Source: Agelaius tricolor (Eukaryota; Chordata; Aves; Passeriformes; Icteridae). From it: a stretch of DNA of 64,000 bases. Position 1 is the stretch's first letter, and each line of letters opens with the position of its first letter. This document shows positions 13,121 to 24,331 of this stretch, in pieces. The position numbers and the translations under genes are program-made. The stretch spans positions 5,897,501-5,961,500 of the forward strand of contig JALJCS010000035.1 in the NCBI GenBank assembly GCA_023055355.1. The letters are read 5' to 3'. Under the pieces are notes generated by a model that saw only the letters and a list, made by a program, of their open reading frames with translations, made no database searches and was not told where the DNA came from.

Positions 13121-14611
13121 GGGCTAAGGGAACAAAAGAGGAACCCGCAGTGACATTTCAAGTGTTGCACAACCTGGCACAATTGACAGTGGGTTGGTTT
13201 TCTCATGGCCTTCTTCTTCCCTAGCCGTAGCTCTCCCCTTCCTCCCTAGGGGAGCAGCTGGTGCTGGAAGCTCCTCCTGGATGATGGCTCCAGGGAGGAT
13301 GTGCCTTATGAGTCCCTTTGCCACCCAGGGAGGGGAAGACGTGTAATGGAAACTCCTGACAAGGAGGCTGATGTTCCTGCTGTGCCTCCTGGGGGTTACA
13401 GAGGGACAGTGCTGATCCCCATGGGGTGCTTGCTCCTGCCTGGAGGTGGTAGCGGGGAGAAGGGGACATCCCTGGGGTGGTCTCTTTGGGATTGAGCCAG
13501 CCCTGTCGTCCTGTTTCTGTGGGTGGATATTGGGTGGCTCTGTGTCCCCCATCCTGCTGTCATGGTCCTCCCAAAGGTCCCTGCAGCTCAGCTGGGGGAG
13601 CCCCATGAAAGCAGCCCTGCAGTGGGTGGCTGGTCCTGCTGGAATGCCTCCCTGCATACAAGCAGCATAAGGGGTTGGGATCTCATGGCATCCAGCTCTG
13701 CATTGGCAGATCCTGGGGACTTGGGATTACAGGGGGCTCAGGAAGTCCTGAAGTCTGTCCTATCCCCATCAGCAATGCGAGAATTGCAGGGAGAGTGTAA
13801 TTCCAAACCAGTGAAGTGGAATGAGTTTTTTGAAACTGGCAGCTCTCTGTCTTTTCTCCCACCACTCACAACCTTTCTCTTGCTCACACAGACAAATTTT
13901 GTATTTTACTTCTTAAAATACATATACATGTGTATAAATACTGTATCTTGGCAGCTGCTGTTCCTCAGCACCTGCTATTTCCCCGGGAAAATGGGGATTT
14001 GGTAATGGTACAGCCTCCCTAGTCCCTGGGGCCTTGTAAACCTGGCAGTTGTTTATGGCACCAAGCGGCAGCATTCTCGCTGCTGCTCTCCACCTCTGAG
14101 CATCTCCCTGGCTGGACCCTGCTATGGAGGGATGAGCTCTTCAGGGGTCACCTTCTCCTGCTCCCAACTTGGAGTTTGCTGGGGGCTCTTTGTGGCAGTT
14201 GGGTTGTTTGAAGATGCAGGGCAGAGCTGGTCCTGGCTCAGTCCTGGAGCATCCCCTTCTGGAGTTTACCCCAGTATGTCCCTGAGAATGGAGCTGCTGC
14301 TTTGCATTTAGATTTTAATGACTTGCTGGTTTCTAATAAAAATAACCAGGGTGGACTCATGGTCTGTCCATTGACTGACCAAGGGCACCACTCTGGGTTT
14401 CAGTAATGGTGGGGCAAAGGCGTTGCATGGCCCCTCACAGGGCTTTGCAGTTTGTCCCCACACCATCCATGTTCTGCCTTTTGCTTTGGCTTTGGGACAC
14501 TCATCCTCGCACCTATGAAACTGAGGCAGCCATGGCCACATGTCCCTTTGCTGCTGTGGTGGAGGCACAGATCCTCGTCTTCCTCTTCATCACTGCCGGA
14601 GTGAAAGGCTC

Positions 14612-14656
14612 ATGGGGATGCTGGGCCCTGATGGGGATGCTGGGCCCTGATGGGGA
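14612..14656. repeat. Short 19-bp tandem repeat, about two copies
   Basis: The unit ATGGGGATGCTGGGCCCTG occurs at 14612-14630 and again from 14631, then runs on into ATGGGGA. It is in non-coding sequence and has no recognised role. Confidence 0.85.
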
Positions 14657-15931
14657 AGCTCCTGCCCTTTACTCCCTGCTACTGCATTCCCATCATGGCC
14701 CCACAGAGGGAAAACCTAGCCTGGGGGTGGCTGTGGGGTTTTATAACCCTGAGAATGAATCCCAGCACCATCCCTGCCTCTCTGGGGAGCAGAGTCACGT
14801 CACTGCTCAGGAAACCATTCCCTGGGAGCGACAGCTTGTTAAAGAGAGAAAGAAACCCAAGGGGGCTGGGTTGGTGTGGGGCTGGGAGTTGGGGTGCGGG
14901 AAGGCTGGTAGTGGATGTGCTTCTTGCATGCTCCCTGCTGCTCTCAACACATGCTTAAGGTGTGAGACTGTCTCACACTTTTTCCCCAGTTCAGGTGTGG
15001 GACCACAGTGTTTTGGGGGGATTTCATTGCACGTGGGGGACAGTGAACCTACTCTGTACCTGCAGAGTCTTGGGCAGGCGCAGTCGCATTGTTCACTTGC
15101 ATGTGGGGTGGCTCTGGTTTGAGGGACCCTGAAAAGTGATGAGCTGTGAGGTGATGGGCTGATCCAGGAGAGGATGGACTGTGTCGTGATGGGGAATGTG
15201 AGACCCAGATTCCACTTACTCCCCATGAACAAGGCTGGGGGTTAAGGTCTGCAGGGTACCTTGGGGGATATACAGTAAATCTGATTCTGGGTGTCACCAG
15301 TGGGCACAACCCCACTTTTGGGGGAGCAGAGACAGGCAGTGGGACAGCAGGTATGGCCCCGGGGGCTGAGTGCAGGGGCAGAGTTCTCCGCCCACCCTGG
15401 CCATCCCTTCACTGACACTACACTGCCAGTGATCCAAACTAGCTGTGCCCTTAGCTGTCACCCATCATGAGAACATGTGTGTGGTCCCCAGCACTTGCCA
15501 CATCTTCTGGCATGACATCCCAGCCTCTGTTGTTCCCCACTCGCTCCATCACCAGGGTGAAAAGTGCGCAAATACGGGCCCTGCCTAGAAGCATCTATCG
15601 GCAAATGCCTCATCTGGGTCCCTGTCCCCCGCTGGGGTCCCTGGCTCTTGCCCAGTCCCTGCTGCAAGCTCAGCACCTCCTCAGGAGAAGGAAAACCAGG
15701 CGAATAATTCACCCTGAATTATTCAGCTCGCTAATTTATTAGCTGGACAGACGTCACTGCATTCCTTCCCTGGGCTGCCCACCAGCAGATCCCAACCTTC
15801 TGAAAGCGGAGAGCATTCCTTCCCCTGCCGTTTCCGCTGGCTCGCTCTGTTTATTTGCAAATGGCCCATTTGCGTGTGTTACTTGGATCCCTCTGATTGC
15901 GCCTGCCTTTGATTTGGGCACGTAGCTCGCT

Positions 15932-15952
15932 CCGGGGGTGGCTGACCCCCGG
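15932..15952. repeat. GC-rich perfect hairpin, 8-bp stem
   Basis: The arms CCGGGGGT (15932-15939) and ACCCCCGG (15945-15952) are perfect reverse complements around a 5-base loop. Nothing nearby suggests a gene end, so I call only the inverted repeat and no terminator or RNA. Confidence 0.8.
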
Positions 15953-17459
15953 CAGGGTGGGATGCTGCTCTGAGAACCGGGGCTTTGCCATGAGCAGCTG
16001 CAGTCTTTTTTAATTCATCATTTGTTTTCTGCAGCCGATCCCTGATTTTTCTCACCGCTGCTGCTCCCGCAGATGGGAGGATCCCGTGGGAAGCAAGGGA
16101 AGAGCAGACAGAAGTGGAAGAAGGGAAGAATGGAGTACCGGCTTCTGTCTGGCTCTCCCTGCCTGGTTTGCGTAGTGGTTGCTGCTCTCCTGTTCTCAGT
16201 GCTGTGGGATGGGGCAGGCAGTGCTGGAGCTGCGCTTTTCCAGACTGAGTGCTCTACAAACCTCCCTCTTGGTCTGGCTGTGCCCTCTTGGTCCGGCTGT
16301 GCTGTGCTGGGGTGCAAACCACCCCAGGCACCCCATTGTTGATTCCTTTTCTAGGACTTGAGTTCAGGTCCATCCTCTCCAGGGCCTGTAGGATGTGCTC
16401 AAGTGACTTCCCAGAGAAAGATCAAGGCTAGCTGGGGTCCTGTTCTGCTTTGCCCCACTTGGGTACAATATCTGGGAAGTGCACACGTTCTGGACCTGTT
16501 CTCTGAGTTATCTTGGGCTTCATTGCAGGGCAGAGTCCCTGATGCAAATCTGGTGTTCAAGGCAGGGGGTGCAGGCTGAGCAGGGGGTCCAGCAGAAGCA
16601 ATAACCCAGGAGGATGCTGCATCCCAGCCCTCGGGTTTGAGGCCATCTTTAAAAATCCCTGCTCAGAGCACAGGTGTCTGTAGAGAGGAGCAGCCTCTTC
16701 CACCCCGTGGGAAGTACAAGCCGTCCTCACACCTCCAAAGGCATCCCTGGGAACAGAGTGTGGAAGGAAAAGGTGCCAGAGGCAGGGAAAACCCCCATGA
16801 AAGCTGGGAGGGAAGCAGCCAAGCTGCTTCCTGAGCCCTGGCACGGGGCACTCACCTTGTGGCAGGGAAGGAAGGGCTGGAAGAGGATGGGATCACTGAG
16901 GGGGTTGTTATCCAACAGCACCTCATCTGACTCACATCTTCCAGGTGCAAGAAAACATCTGGAAGGAATGGGAGGTTGTTCCCCCTGCCAGGATGACTCT
17001 GGGATATGCATCTGGGATTGGCAGTGGGAGTCTGTCCTCCACAAGCATTTCTCTGGAAGCTCTTAGCATTAGCCATCACCCTGGTGCAAAGAGGAGGTGC
17101 AGGGCAGAGACCTTGGTCCCTGTGGGGTTTTAGGGCAGGTGTTCATGGGCAGAGGGTCCTCGTGTGGCTGTGCTGGGCTTTGGCAAGTGAATGGCAATGG
17201 CTCTAATTGTGCCTGAATTCCTCTGATCCACAAGTGAAATCTGCAAAAATACAGAAAATAAACAGCTTGGGGCCGAAATTCCCAGCTCTTTAGGGAACCT
17301 TCCACTAGGAAAAGTTTCTGAGCTGCTAACAAAAGGTCTGCCTCTCCTCCAGCCTGCCTGTGTGAGGACCCCCTGGACTGGGAGGGATGCAGCCACAGTG
17401 CCATGGGGACTGTGCTGAGAGCTGGACTGACTTAATGCCTTGGAGCAGCTTGAATATTT

Positions 17460-17610
17460 TCTTCTTGTTGTTGGATTTTTGTTGTTGTTGTTATTTTGGT
17501 TTGCTGTGCTTTTGGGTTTTTTTTTGGTTTTTTTTTTTTTTTTTGTTTGGTTTGGTTTTTTTGTTTGTTTTTGTTTTTGTTGGTTTTTTTTCTTTTTTAT
17601 TATTCCTTTG
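17460..17610. repeat. T-rich (TTTTTG)n-like low-complexity tract
   Basis: About 150 bases on the plus strand are nearly all T with scattered G, including a run of about 18 T. Read on the minus strand it is A-rich, as would be left by a degraded poly(A) tail, but I see no retroposed gene next to it. The lysine- or phenylalanine-rich open frames crossing it are artefacts. Confidence 0.85.
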
Positions 17611-20465
17611 CTGTTTGTGTCTGCCAAACAGGGAGGTTTTAATCTCCTTCTTGCAGACCGTGAGAACAATTGCCAGGATGCTGGAGTGACCTTTGCTGCA
17701 CAAATAGGAAAGATGGCAGTGGGAACCAGGCCCCCATTGCAGCCTCCCTGGCCTGTCCTGCCCTGGGCAGCTCTGCTCACCCCCAGCTGCAGGTGCTGGA
17801 GGGGGAAGAGGGTCTGGCAAAGAGATGAGCAGCCCTTGCCTATCCCTCCCTGCATGCTGGCAGGGTCTGAGAAAGATTCTGTCCCCTAAGTGTGTCCCCT
17901 GTCCCCACCCCTGAAGTGGGTGGGGCTGTCCCCAAGGGTGAGCATCTCTCGTGCTCCCCCCATCCTCCCTTCTCACTGGTCTGGTGCCCAGTCCCTGGGT
18001 CACACTGACCCTGAGGAGCTCTGGTCAAGGCTGTGACAGTGACATGGAGACCTGCGAATCTCTGGGGCTTTACTGCACCCAAACTGTTCCATGTCAGCTC
18101 CATCCCCAGGGAGCTGGGTGGCTGACTGGGTGCTGGACCTCAAAAGGTGGTAAATTTGGAGGAGAAAAACCAAGTTGTGCACATGAGTGCATCAAGAGAT
18201 TTTTGGGATGCTCTCCATGGGAGAAGCCTGACTTTCCTGGGAAACATCCCCTCACTGGACCCACTCTCCCACCCACCCACAGATAATTCTCAGTGACACC
18301 TTCCCCTCCTGCTAGAGATGGTCTCAGCTCCTCCTGACCCTGCAGCTCTATGGGGCAGCTCTGGTTCCCTTGGCCTCTCCCTGCAGGTCAGGCCTTTCTC
18401 TGGCTCTCCTCCAAGTCTTTGGATCAGCTCTTGGAAAACTAAAGCCATAAAGTTTGCCCCAGCTGGAGTAGGAACCCGCAGTGGCTGGCCTGGGAGGCAA
18501 GCACTGGACCCGGTGGTTATTTATAATGCAGCAGTGAAGTTAAAAATAACAGAAATTTGAGCTCAGGAAGTTGTTTTGGAGGATAAGAAACTTTTACTTT
18601 GGTATTCAGATGCCAGGTCTAGTGCTGGCCATCCTCTGTCCCTGATGTCCCCATGCTGTGTCCCTTGGGGGTCTGCAGTCCCTTCCTTCTTCTCAATGCA
18701 TTGAGTCCTGTTTTGTGTCTTCAGGAATCATTTCTATTCCCAAAGAGAGTGGAGACATCGTGGGAAACCCCAAAACTGTGCTGTGCCAAGTGCAGGGGTG
18801 AGCTGACTGGGGCGTTCTGCTCAGGGGTCCTGGTGGCTCTGGGGAGGGGACAGTGTGTGGTCGCAGTTCCTGTACATCCCCCCTGGTCATGGTTATTGTC
18901 ACTCCAGCTGTTTATTACCCTGGGGTCAGAGGGGCTCCCACCCCCTGCTCCCAACCTCTCCACTGCCAGCCAGGCACATCTTGAGCCACTGGCTGCCCCA
19001 TTCCTGGCAGTTGGAGCCCTTTCAAAGCCTTCCTGAGGGTCTTCTCTGGCATTCCCAGCTTCTCTCACTGCCAGTCATGGGTAGAATGCAGGCTGGGAGT
19101 CAGATACTCCCCTTCATGTTCGTGGCATCCTTGCAAGGGAGAGCCAAAGGATTTTGCCACCTAAAGCCTGAAGCCGGTTGGTGTCCCCCGTGACACAGTG
19201 TCCCCTGTGACCCCCCTTCCAGCCCACTGCTGGCCAAGACACTGAACCTTCCCAAACCCCTGTGCAGGCACGTTTCTTGGCATTGATGTTTTATTTTGCT
19301 TCAGCTCAAACCTTTTCCCTGTTGACACAGTGCCAGTTTTGCTCCAGATTTCTGGGCTGAGCAGGGGTGACCTTTCCTGTGTTTGCTGTCTGGGCTTAGG
19401 ATCCATCTGTGCTCTGCAGCCCAGTGAGGCAGTGGGCAATGGGGAGCACCCGGCAGGAGTAGTTCCCTGGCAGGTGCAGTGCCACTTCCCCCTTTTCATG
19501 TCCATCCTCCTGGTCTTGGGCCTATCTCCTTGGACCCAACTGTGTCTTGTTTTCCTGATGCAGAGCTGTGTGGGGAGCCAGGCTCCCCCTGTACCTGTGC
19601 CTCAGAGCCAGGCAGTATGTCCCCAGCCAGGCTCCCTATAAGGGGTGAATTTCCCAGTGAAGGACTAGATGTAAAGCGCTGATCTATCCCATCTCTGCAT
19701 CACTACCAGCAATACAACCCTCTATTAGCGGGGGAAAAATTCCCCTCTTCTGCAGGAGGGAACTTCAAAGGTTAATGCCAGGATCACATCCTCTGCACGA
19801 GGGTGCCTGTCCCCAGCCTTGGAACCCAGGGTATAAGGGTACACTCAGTCCTGCCCACCTGAGTGGGGAGAGTATCCTCTCACTGGCCTGGGACCCACCA
19901 CAGGTTGTTCCATCAGGGTGCACATTTTGGGGAGTGGAGCCAGCGGCCACACAGCCACTTTGGCAGCATTTCTAGCTGAGCAGAACAAGGCAGGGATGGA
20001 AACTGGAGATGAGCTGGAGGCTCCATTTGTGACAGCAGCTCCTGTGGGATTCATGTGGACTTGCCTGTCTGGTTCTGGATAGCAAAAGCAATGTGTTAAA
20101 CCCTGTGGGGGCTATCCCAGAGCATCACCAGCCCCTTTCTTCCCACTAAGTCCAAACAGCACATGAGGCCAAACTTTGCTATTTGTGATTTGTGAGGAAG
20201 AGAACTCGCTAATGTTACTTTTTGGCAAAGTCTTGCTGAGAACTCCTTGAGGGTGAAATGAAACGGGGTCACAGAAGGGTTTAATTCGGTACATTGTCCT
20301 TCAAGGGAAGGAAAAGTCAGACAAGAAGTTTTAAACATTTTGTAAAAATATCCACATGTGCTCAGTGCAAAACTCACCGTCTTTACCTAATTTAGAAAAT
20401 GACTTTATATGGAGAAAGATTTAACACTGCTCCATGGAGGAGAAGAATAATGAATACGTCTGCAC

Positions 20466-20605
20466 CAAATCGTGCTGTCATCTGAAGATCTCCAAGTGCT
20501 TTCGAAAGGGTTGGAGAGAAATAATTGTTCTTCTCTTCCCTGGTTTTAGAAATTGAGGCATGGGATGAGAAAGCCTGAAAAGTGCAACTTTCCTGACTAA
20601 TTTTA
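20466..20605 (+). mobile_element. Possible ancient amniote SINE/LINE tail (MIR/L2-like)
   Basis: Phrases near 20484 (GATCTCCAAGTGCTTTCGAAA) and near 20545 (TTAGAAATTGAGGCATGGGA) resemble two blocks common in old tetrapod retroposons. Those blocks read roughly as a GATCTCAAAGTGCTTTA box followed by an ACAGATGAGGAAACTGAGGCA box. Order and spacing fit, but divergence is high and the family cannot be named from sight. This is a remembered consensus comparison, not a database match. Confidence 0.4.
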
Positions 20606-23600
20606 GCTATTTGAAGTCCAGATCTAAGTACCTAAATAAATGACCTGATTTTAATAGACAGCTGGTCAAGTCTCCAGGGTGAAACCTGGAATGAGTCAGG
20701 CTCCAAAGGTCTGCAAAGGGGGCCTGGGTCTGGAAAGGGAGCCTCCTTCCCTTAATTTGACACTGTCACCACAAGCCTTGCTCAGATAAAGGATAAGATG
20801 AAGCTAATGCGAAGGAATCTATCTGAATTTCTTTGAACTTAAGAGAAAAAAAGAAAATTTCTGTTTGGAGGAGCCTTGTTGTAGCCATGTGAGTTCAGAT
20901 CCCTTGGTGTCTCTTGGGGACAGAGGCTGGATCCCTCTGGGTCTGGGAAACAAAAGCAACCCAGGCTTTCCAGCCCTGTTATCACACCCCAACCTCTGAA
21001 ATTTATTTAGTAATACATAGTGCAGATAGTGAAGGAAAAGAAGGAAATGAGTGAAGGACCTGCACTATCCTGAGTAGCTGAACTGCTCCTGGTGTGGGGA
21101 ATTACACAGACCATTTCCCACCTCCGCAGTGGTGGTGGGGCTGAGTCTGCTGGCCTCAGCTCCAATCCTGCTCCTGCTGCCCAAATATAACCCAAAATCC
21201 CTTGAAAGGAAAATGTGATCTCTCTTTCCCAGCTGAGCAGTCTGCTGGGTCCCCAGGGTCAATCTCACCAGGAATGAGCAGCAAAATTCTTGCCAAAGTG
21301 GAGCTTTGAATTAGGTGGGCTTAGCTGGGATCCTAAAGCTGAGCAAGTTGAACCTGAGGACACATGGGGGCTGGTGAGTTGTGCTGGAAAGTGCATTCTG
21401 TTCCCAAAATGCCTGTCCAAGCTGGGAAGATGCTTCCCACGGCTTGTCCTGGAGGGGCAGTGGAGATCTTTGGGGAGATGCTGGCTGGGTGGTGATGTGA
21501 GAAGAGGGCAAAATACCTGTCTTTGTGTTTTGCATCCTTGAACAGCCCTGAGCTCACTTGTGCACCTCTCTGTGCGCAAGACGAAATTATAATTTAATTA
21601 TGTGTGTACAACACCAACTCATTCTTTGTGATCAAGGTCCTGTCTGATGAGTGAGAATTGTAATAAATATTTCCTGTGACCAAGGGCTGATGCATGGCCC
21701 CAGCACCTGCATCTTCTTCTCTGCATGCCACAGCTTGCTTTATTTTCATTCTGTCCTCCTGCTAAATCACCTCGCTCTGAAGAGGGATAGCTGGGCTGGT
21801 CATGTCCAGAACTGTCAGGTGCTCCTGAGACTCCTCCATCCCAAATCTGCATTGCCTCAGGATGGAGCTCACAGTGTGACAGGCAGGGCTTAAGTAAGAA
21901 TCTGGCTCCTCTGGTCATTGCTGGTGCTGGCAGATTCCTGCCTGATTGCCCCTGCCAGAGCCCTGGGGACCCATGATGCAGGAATATTTTCCCTCAGCAG
22001 GAGCAAGGCATTGGGCACCCAGCAGCACTGGCATGGAAAAGGCACCGAGGCTTTGGCATTTTGCTTTCTACTTGCTGTCTGATGGCCCCATGCCTGATTT
22101 TTTGCTGCCTCCCCATTTTGTTGAGTCTGGACACGATCCTTTGTCCTGCAGGACCGTGGGCATTGCCAGCAGGGCTCCCTGGCTCTCTTGGTGCTCAGTG
22201 GGAAGCAACTCCACTTGCAGGTGGCTACTCTTGTGGGAAACCCACCTGTCTTTGCTTTCTTGTAATTTAGAGATATCTCCTGCTCAGAGTGCCTGAAATG
22301 CACCTCCTGGCCTGCTGGCACTGAGGGCAGGAGGAACTGTGGCTGTGACCCAGATGAGATGGGAAAGACCAGATCAGGGGAAAACTAATTAGGACATACA
22401 GAAGTCCCCTTGATCGGGACAGTAACCTCTAATCCGGCTCAGTTCTCCTTATTTACAGTTGCCGAGAGGGAAGGCAGGAGAAAAGCAGCCTGGCAAGATA
22501 CACAGAGCTGATCTCCTTCCCCCCAGCTGCTTTGCTCTCACTAATGTATTTGCTGGCAGCGCTTGCTGTCCCCGGAGCATTTTGAGCTTGGTCAGAACAA
22601 CTGTTCACAGCCAAAACAGAAGTGTCAGAGCAGGCACAGGACTGGGAATGGCTGGGAGTTGATTGGAGCCCCCAGCACCTCAATACAGGAAGCCTGTGGG
22701 GAAATGAAGTGCTGAGCCCTTCTGTGTCCCCTCCTCAGCTAGCAAAGATGGAGATGGAGCAGGGAAAACTTGTAGCCCCTGACTGCAGCAGGGTCCCTCA
22801 GCACCTACAGGGTGTTTGTGCTGCGGGAAGGGACTGGGCACTGGAGCAGTTCTCCCGGGCCATACTGCTTGAAAGTACTCCCTGAGAAGCCCCAGGGCTG
22901 TTTTTCTCTAGCTCAGGACTCAGTAAGATGAGTAGAGACATCTGAGAGCGCTGCCCTGTACCGGGACACGATGAAGGACAGAGTCCTGAGGGAATCGATT
23001 TGGTTGCACTTTGCAGTGTTGCAGAGGAGATCAAAATCTCCTCCAAAATCTCCTACACTGTAAAATGAGGCATTTGATACCCCAGGCTGCAAGCACATGC
23101 TTCTCTCCTGAGCTTCTCCGGACCTGAGCTGTGCTGGGACAGTGGCATTCCAGTGCCTGCTGTGGAATATTCCAGTATTTTTAGTACGGCCTGGTGCGGT
23201 CACTGCGCTTGTTACAGGCAAAAGCAATGAGAATTTTATGAGGTATAAATGTATTGTGCCTGAAAGCATCCATGTCCTGCTCAGCTCCATACATGCACAT
23301 ACTTCTTCTGCACATCCTGTCCTCAGCCAAAATGTCTTGTCTCCTTGCAGGCTCAGAGGGAAGATAAATATTAGCACTTCGAGATGCTCTGATCTGAGTT
23401 TCAGTCTGTGTTGCTGTTGTTGTGGTTAAAAAACACTTTTTCTGGCTGCAAAATTCATCAGGGTCCAGTCTCCAGGGTTCAGAGGAAAACCGGAGCAGCT
23501 GTTAATGAGGGAGCAGTAATATCTAGAGCTCATTTCAAAGCAATAATGGGATTAGAAAGGAGACAAACATACGTTGGTCCTGTGCTTGATGGTTTTATTT

Positions 23601-24250
23601 TCAGCTTTTTTGTTGCTTTTCACTTTATTGGTTGGAACATCCATTTTGCATTAGACAGCAGATGATGAGATCACACGGGATCACAAAGAGGTACCAGCAA
23701 TGGGCTGAGATGGGGAAGTTTGAGCTTTCTTGGCCATTTCAGAGAGTTTTCACCACACAGAGCAGGAGTTAGAAGTGCACAGGGAGCAGGAGCGGACAAT
23801 GAGGCTGTGATAGAGAGGGAGACAGGACAGCGAAGGGCAGGAGCTGGAGACTGCAGCCCCTTTAGTGAGGTTTGTAATATCTTATTAATGGAAGAGAAAC
23901 TGCAATTTTTATTTTGTGGAAATTCTTTTCTTCCACATTAAATTTTAAAACACTTGCTCCCATTATAGTGTCCTGCCAGAGCATGCTGCTGGCTGGGAGG
24001 AGCTGCCCTTTGAAAGGTTTTGGGAGAGCCCACGTTTGTATCCAGGCTGGGGGAGCAGGGCAGGGGTGCAGGGTCCTTCCCTGGGGTTGTCACCCCAAAC
24101 CCAACCCTCCTGTCACACCTGCTGGGCATCACCCAGAGTCTGGGGTGGGGGTGTGAAAGGTGCCAGGGGTGGGCTGTAGTGAGCTGCATGCCCTTGGTAG
24201 GTGCAGGGGCTCAAGGAGGGCTTGCCTACACCCAGAGCTCTTTTTAATTA

Positions 24251-24331
24251 ACTCCATGTGCAGGGACATGTGGATCCTGGAACAGGAACAAGGCACCCTT
24301 ATTCCCCAATAAGCTTGTCTGCACATGGAGT
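24251..24331. repeat. Inverted repeat with 13-bp perfect arms
   Basis: Arm ACTCCATGTGCAG (24251-24263) is the exact reverse complement of CTGCACATGGAGT (24319-24331). The 55-base loop contains a smaller palindrome, CTTATT-CCCC-AATAAG. The structure resembles a short element with terminal inverted repeats or a transcript hairpin, but no target-site duplication or family match is evident. Confidence 0.75.

Noticed and set aside
14406..15122. A 238-codon plus-strand open frame
   Set aside because: The peptide has no recognisable domain and is rich in Pro/Ser/Gly/Cys/Trp, as random GC-rich DNA gives. Overlapping frames on both strands look the same, so I do not call it a gene.
17130..17855. A 241-codon minus-strand frame with a lysine-rich middle
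   Set aside because: The Lys/Gln/Asn run is the translation of the T-rich low-complexity tract; the remainder has no motif.
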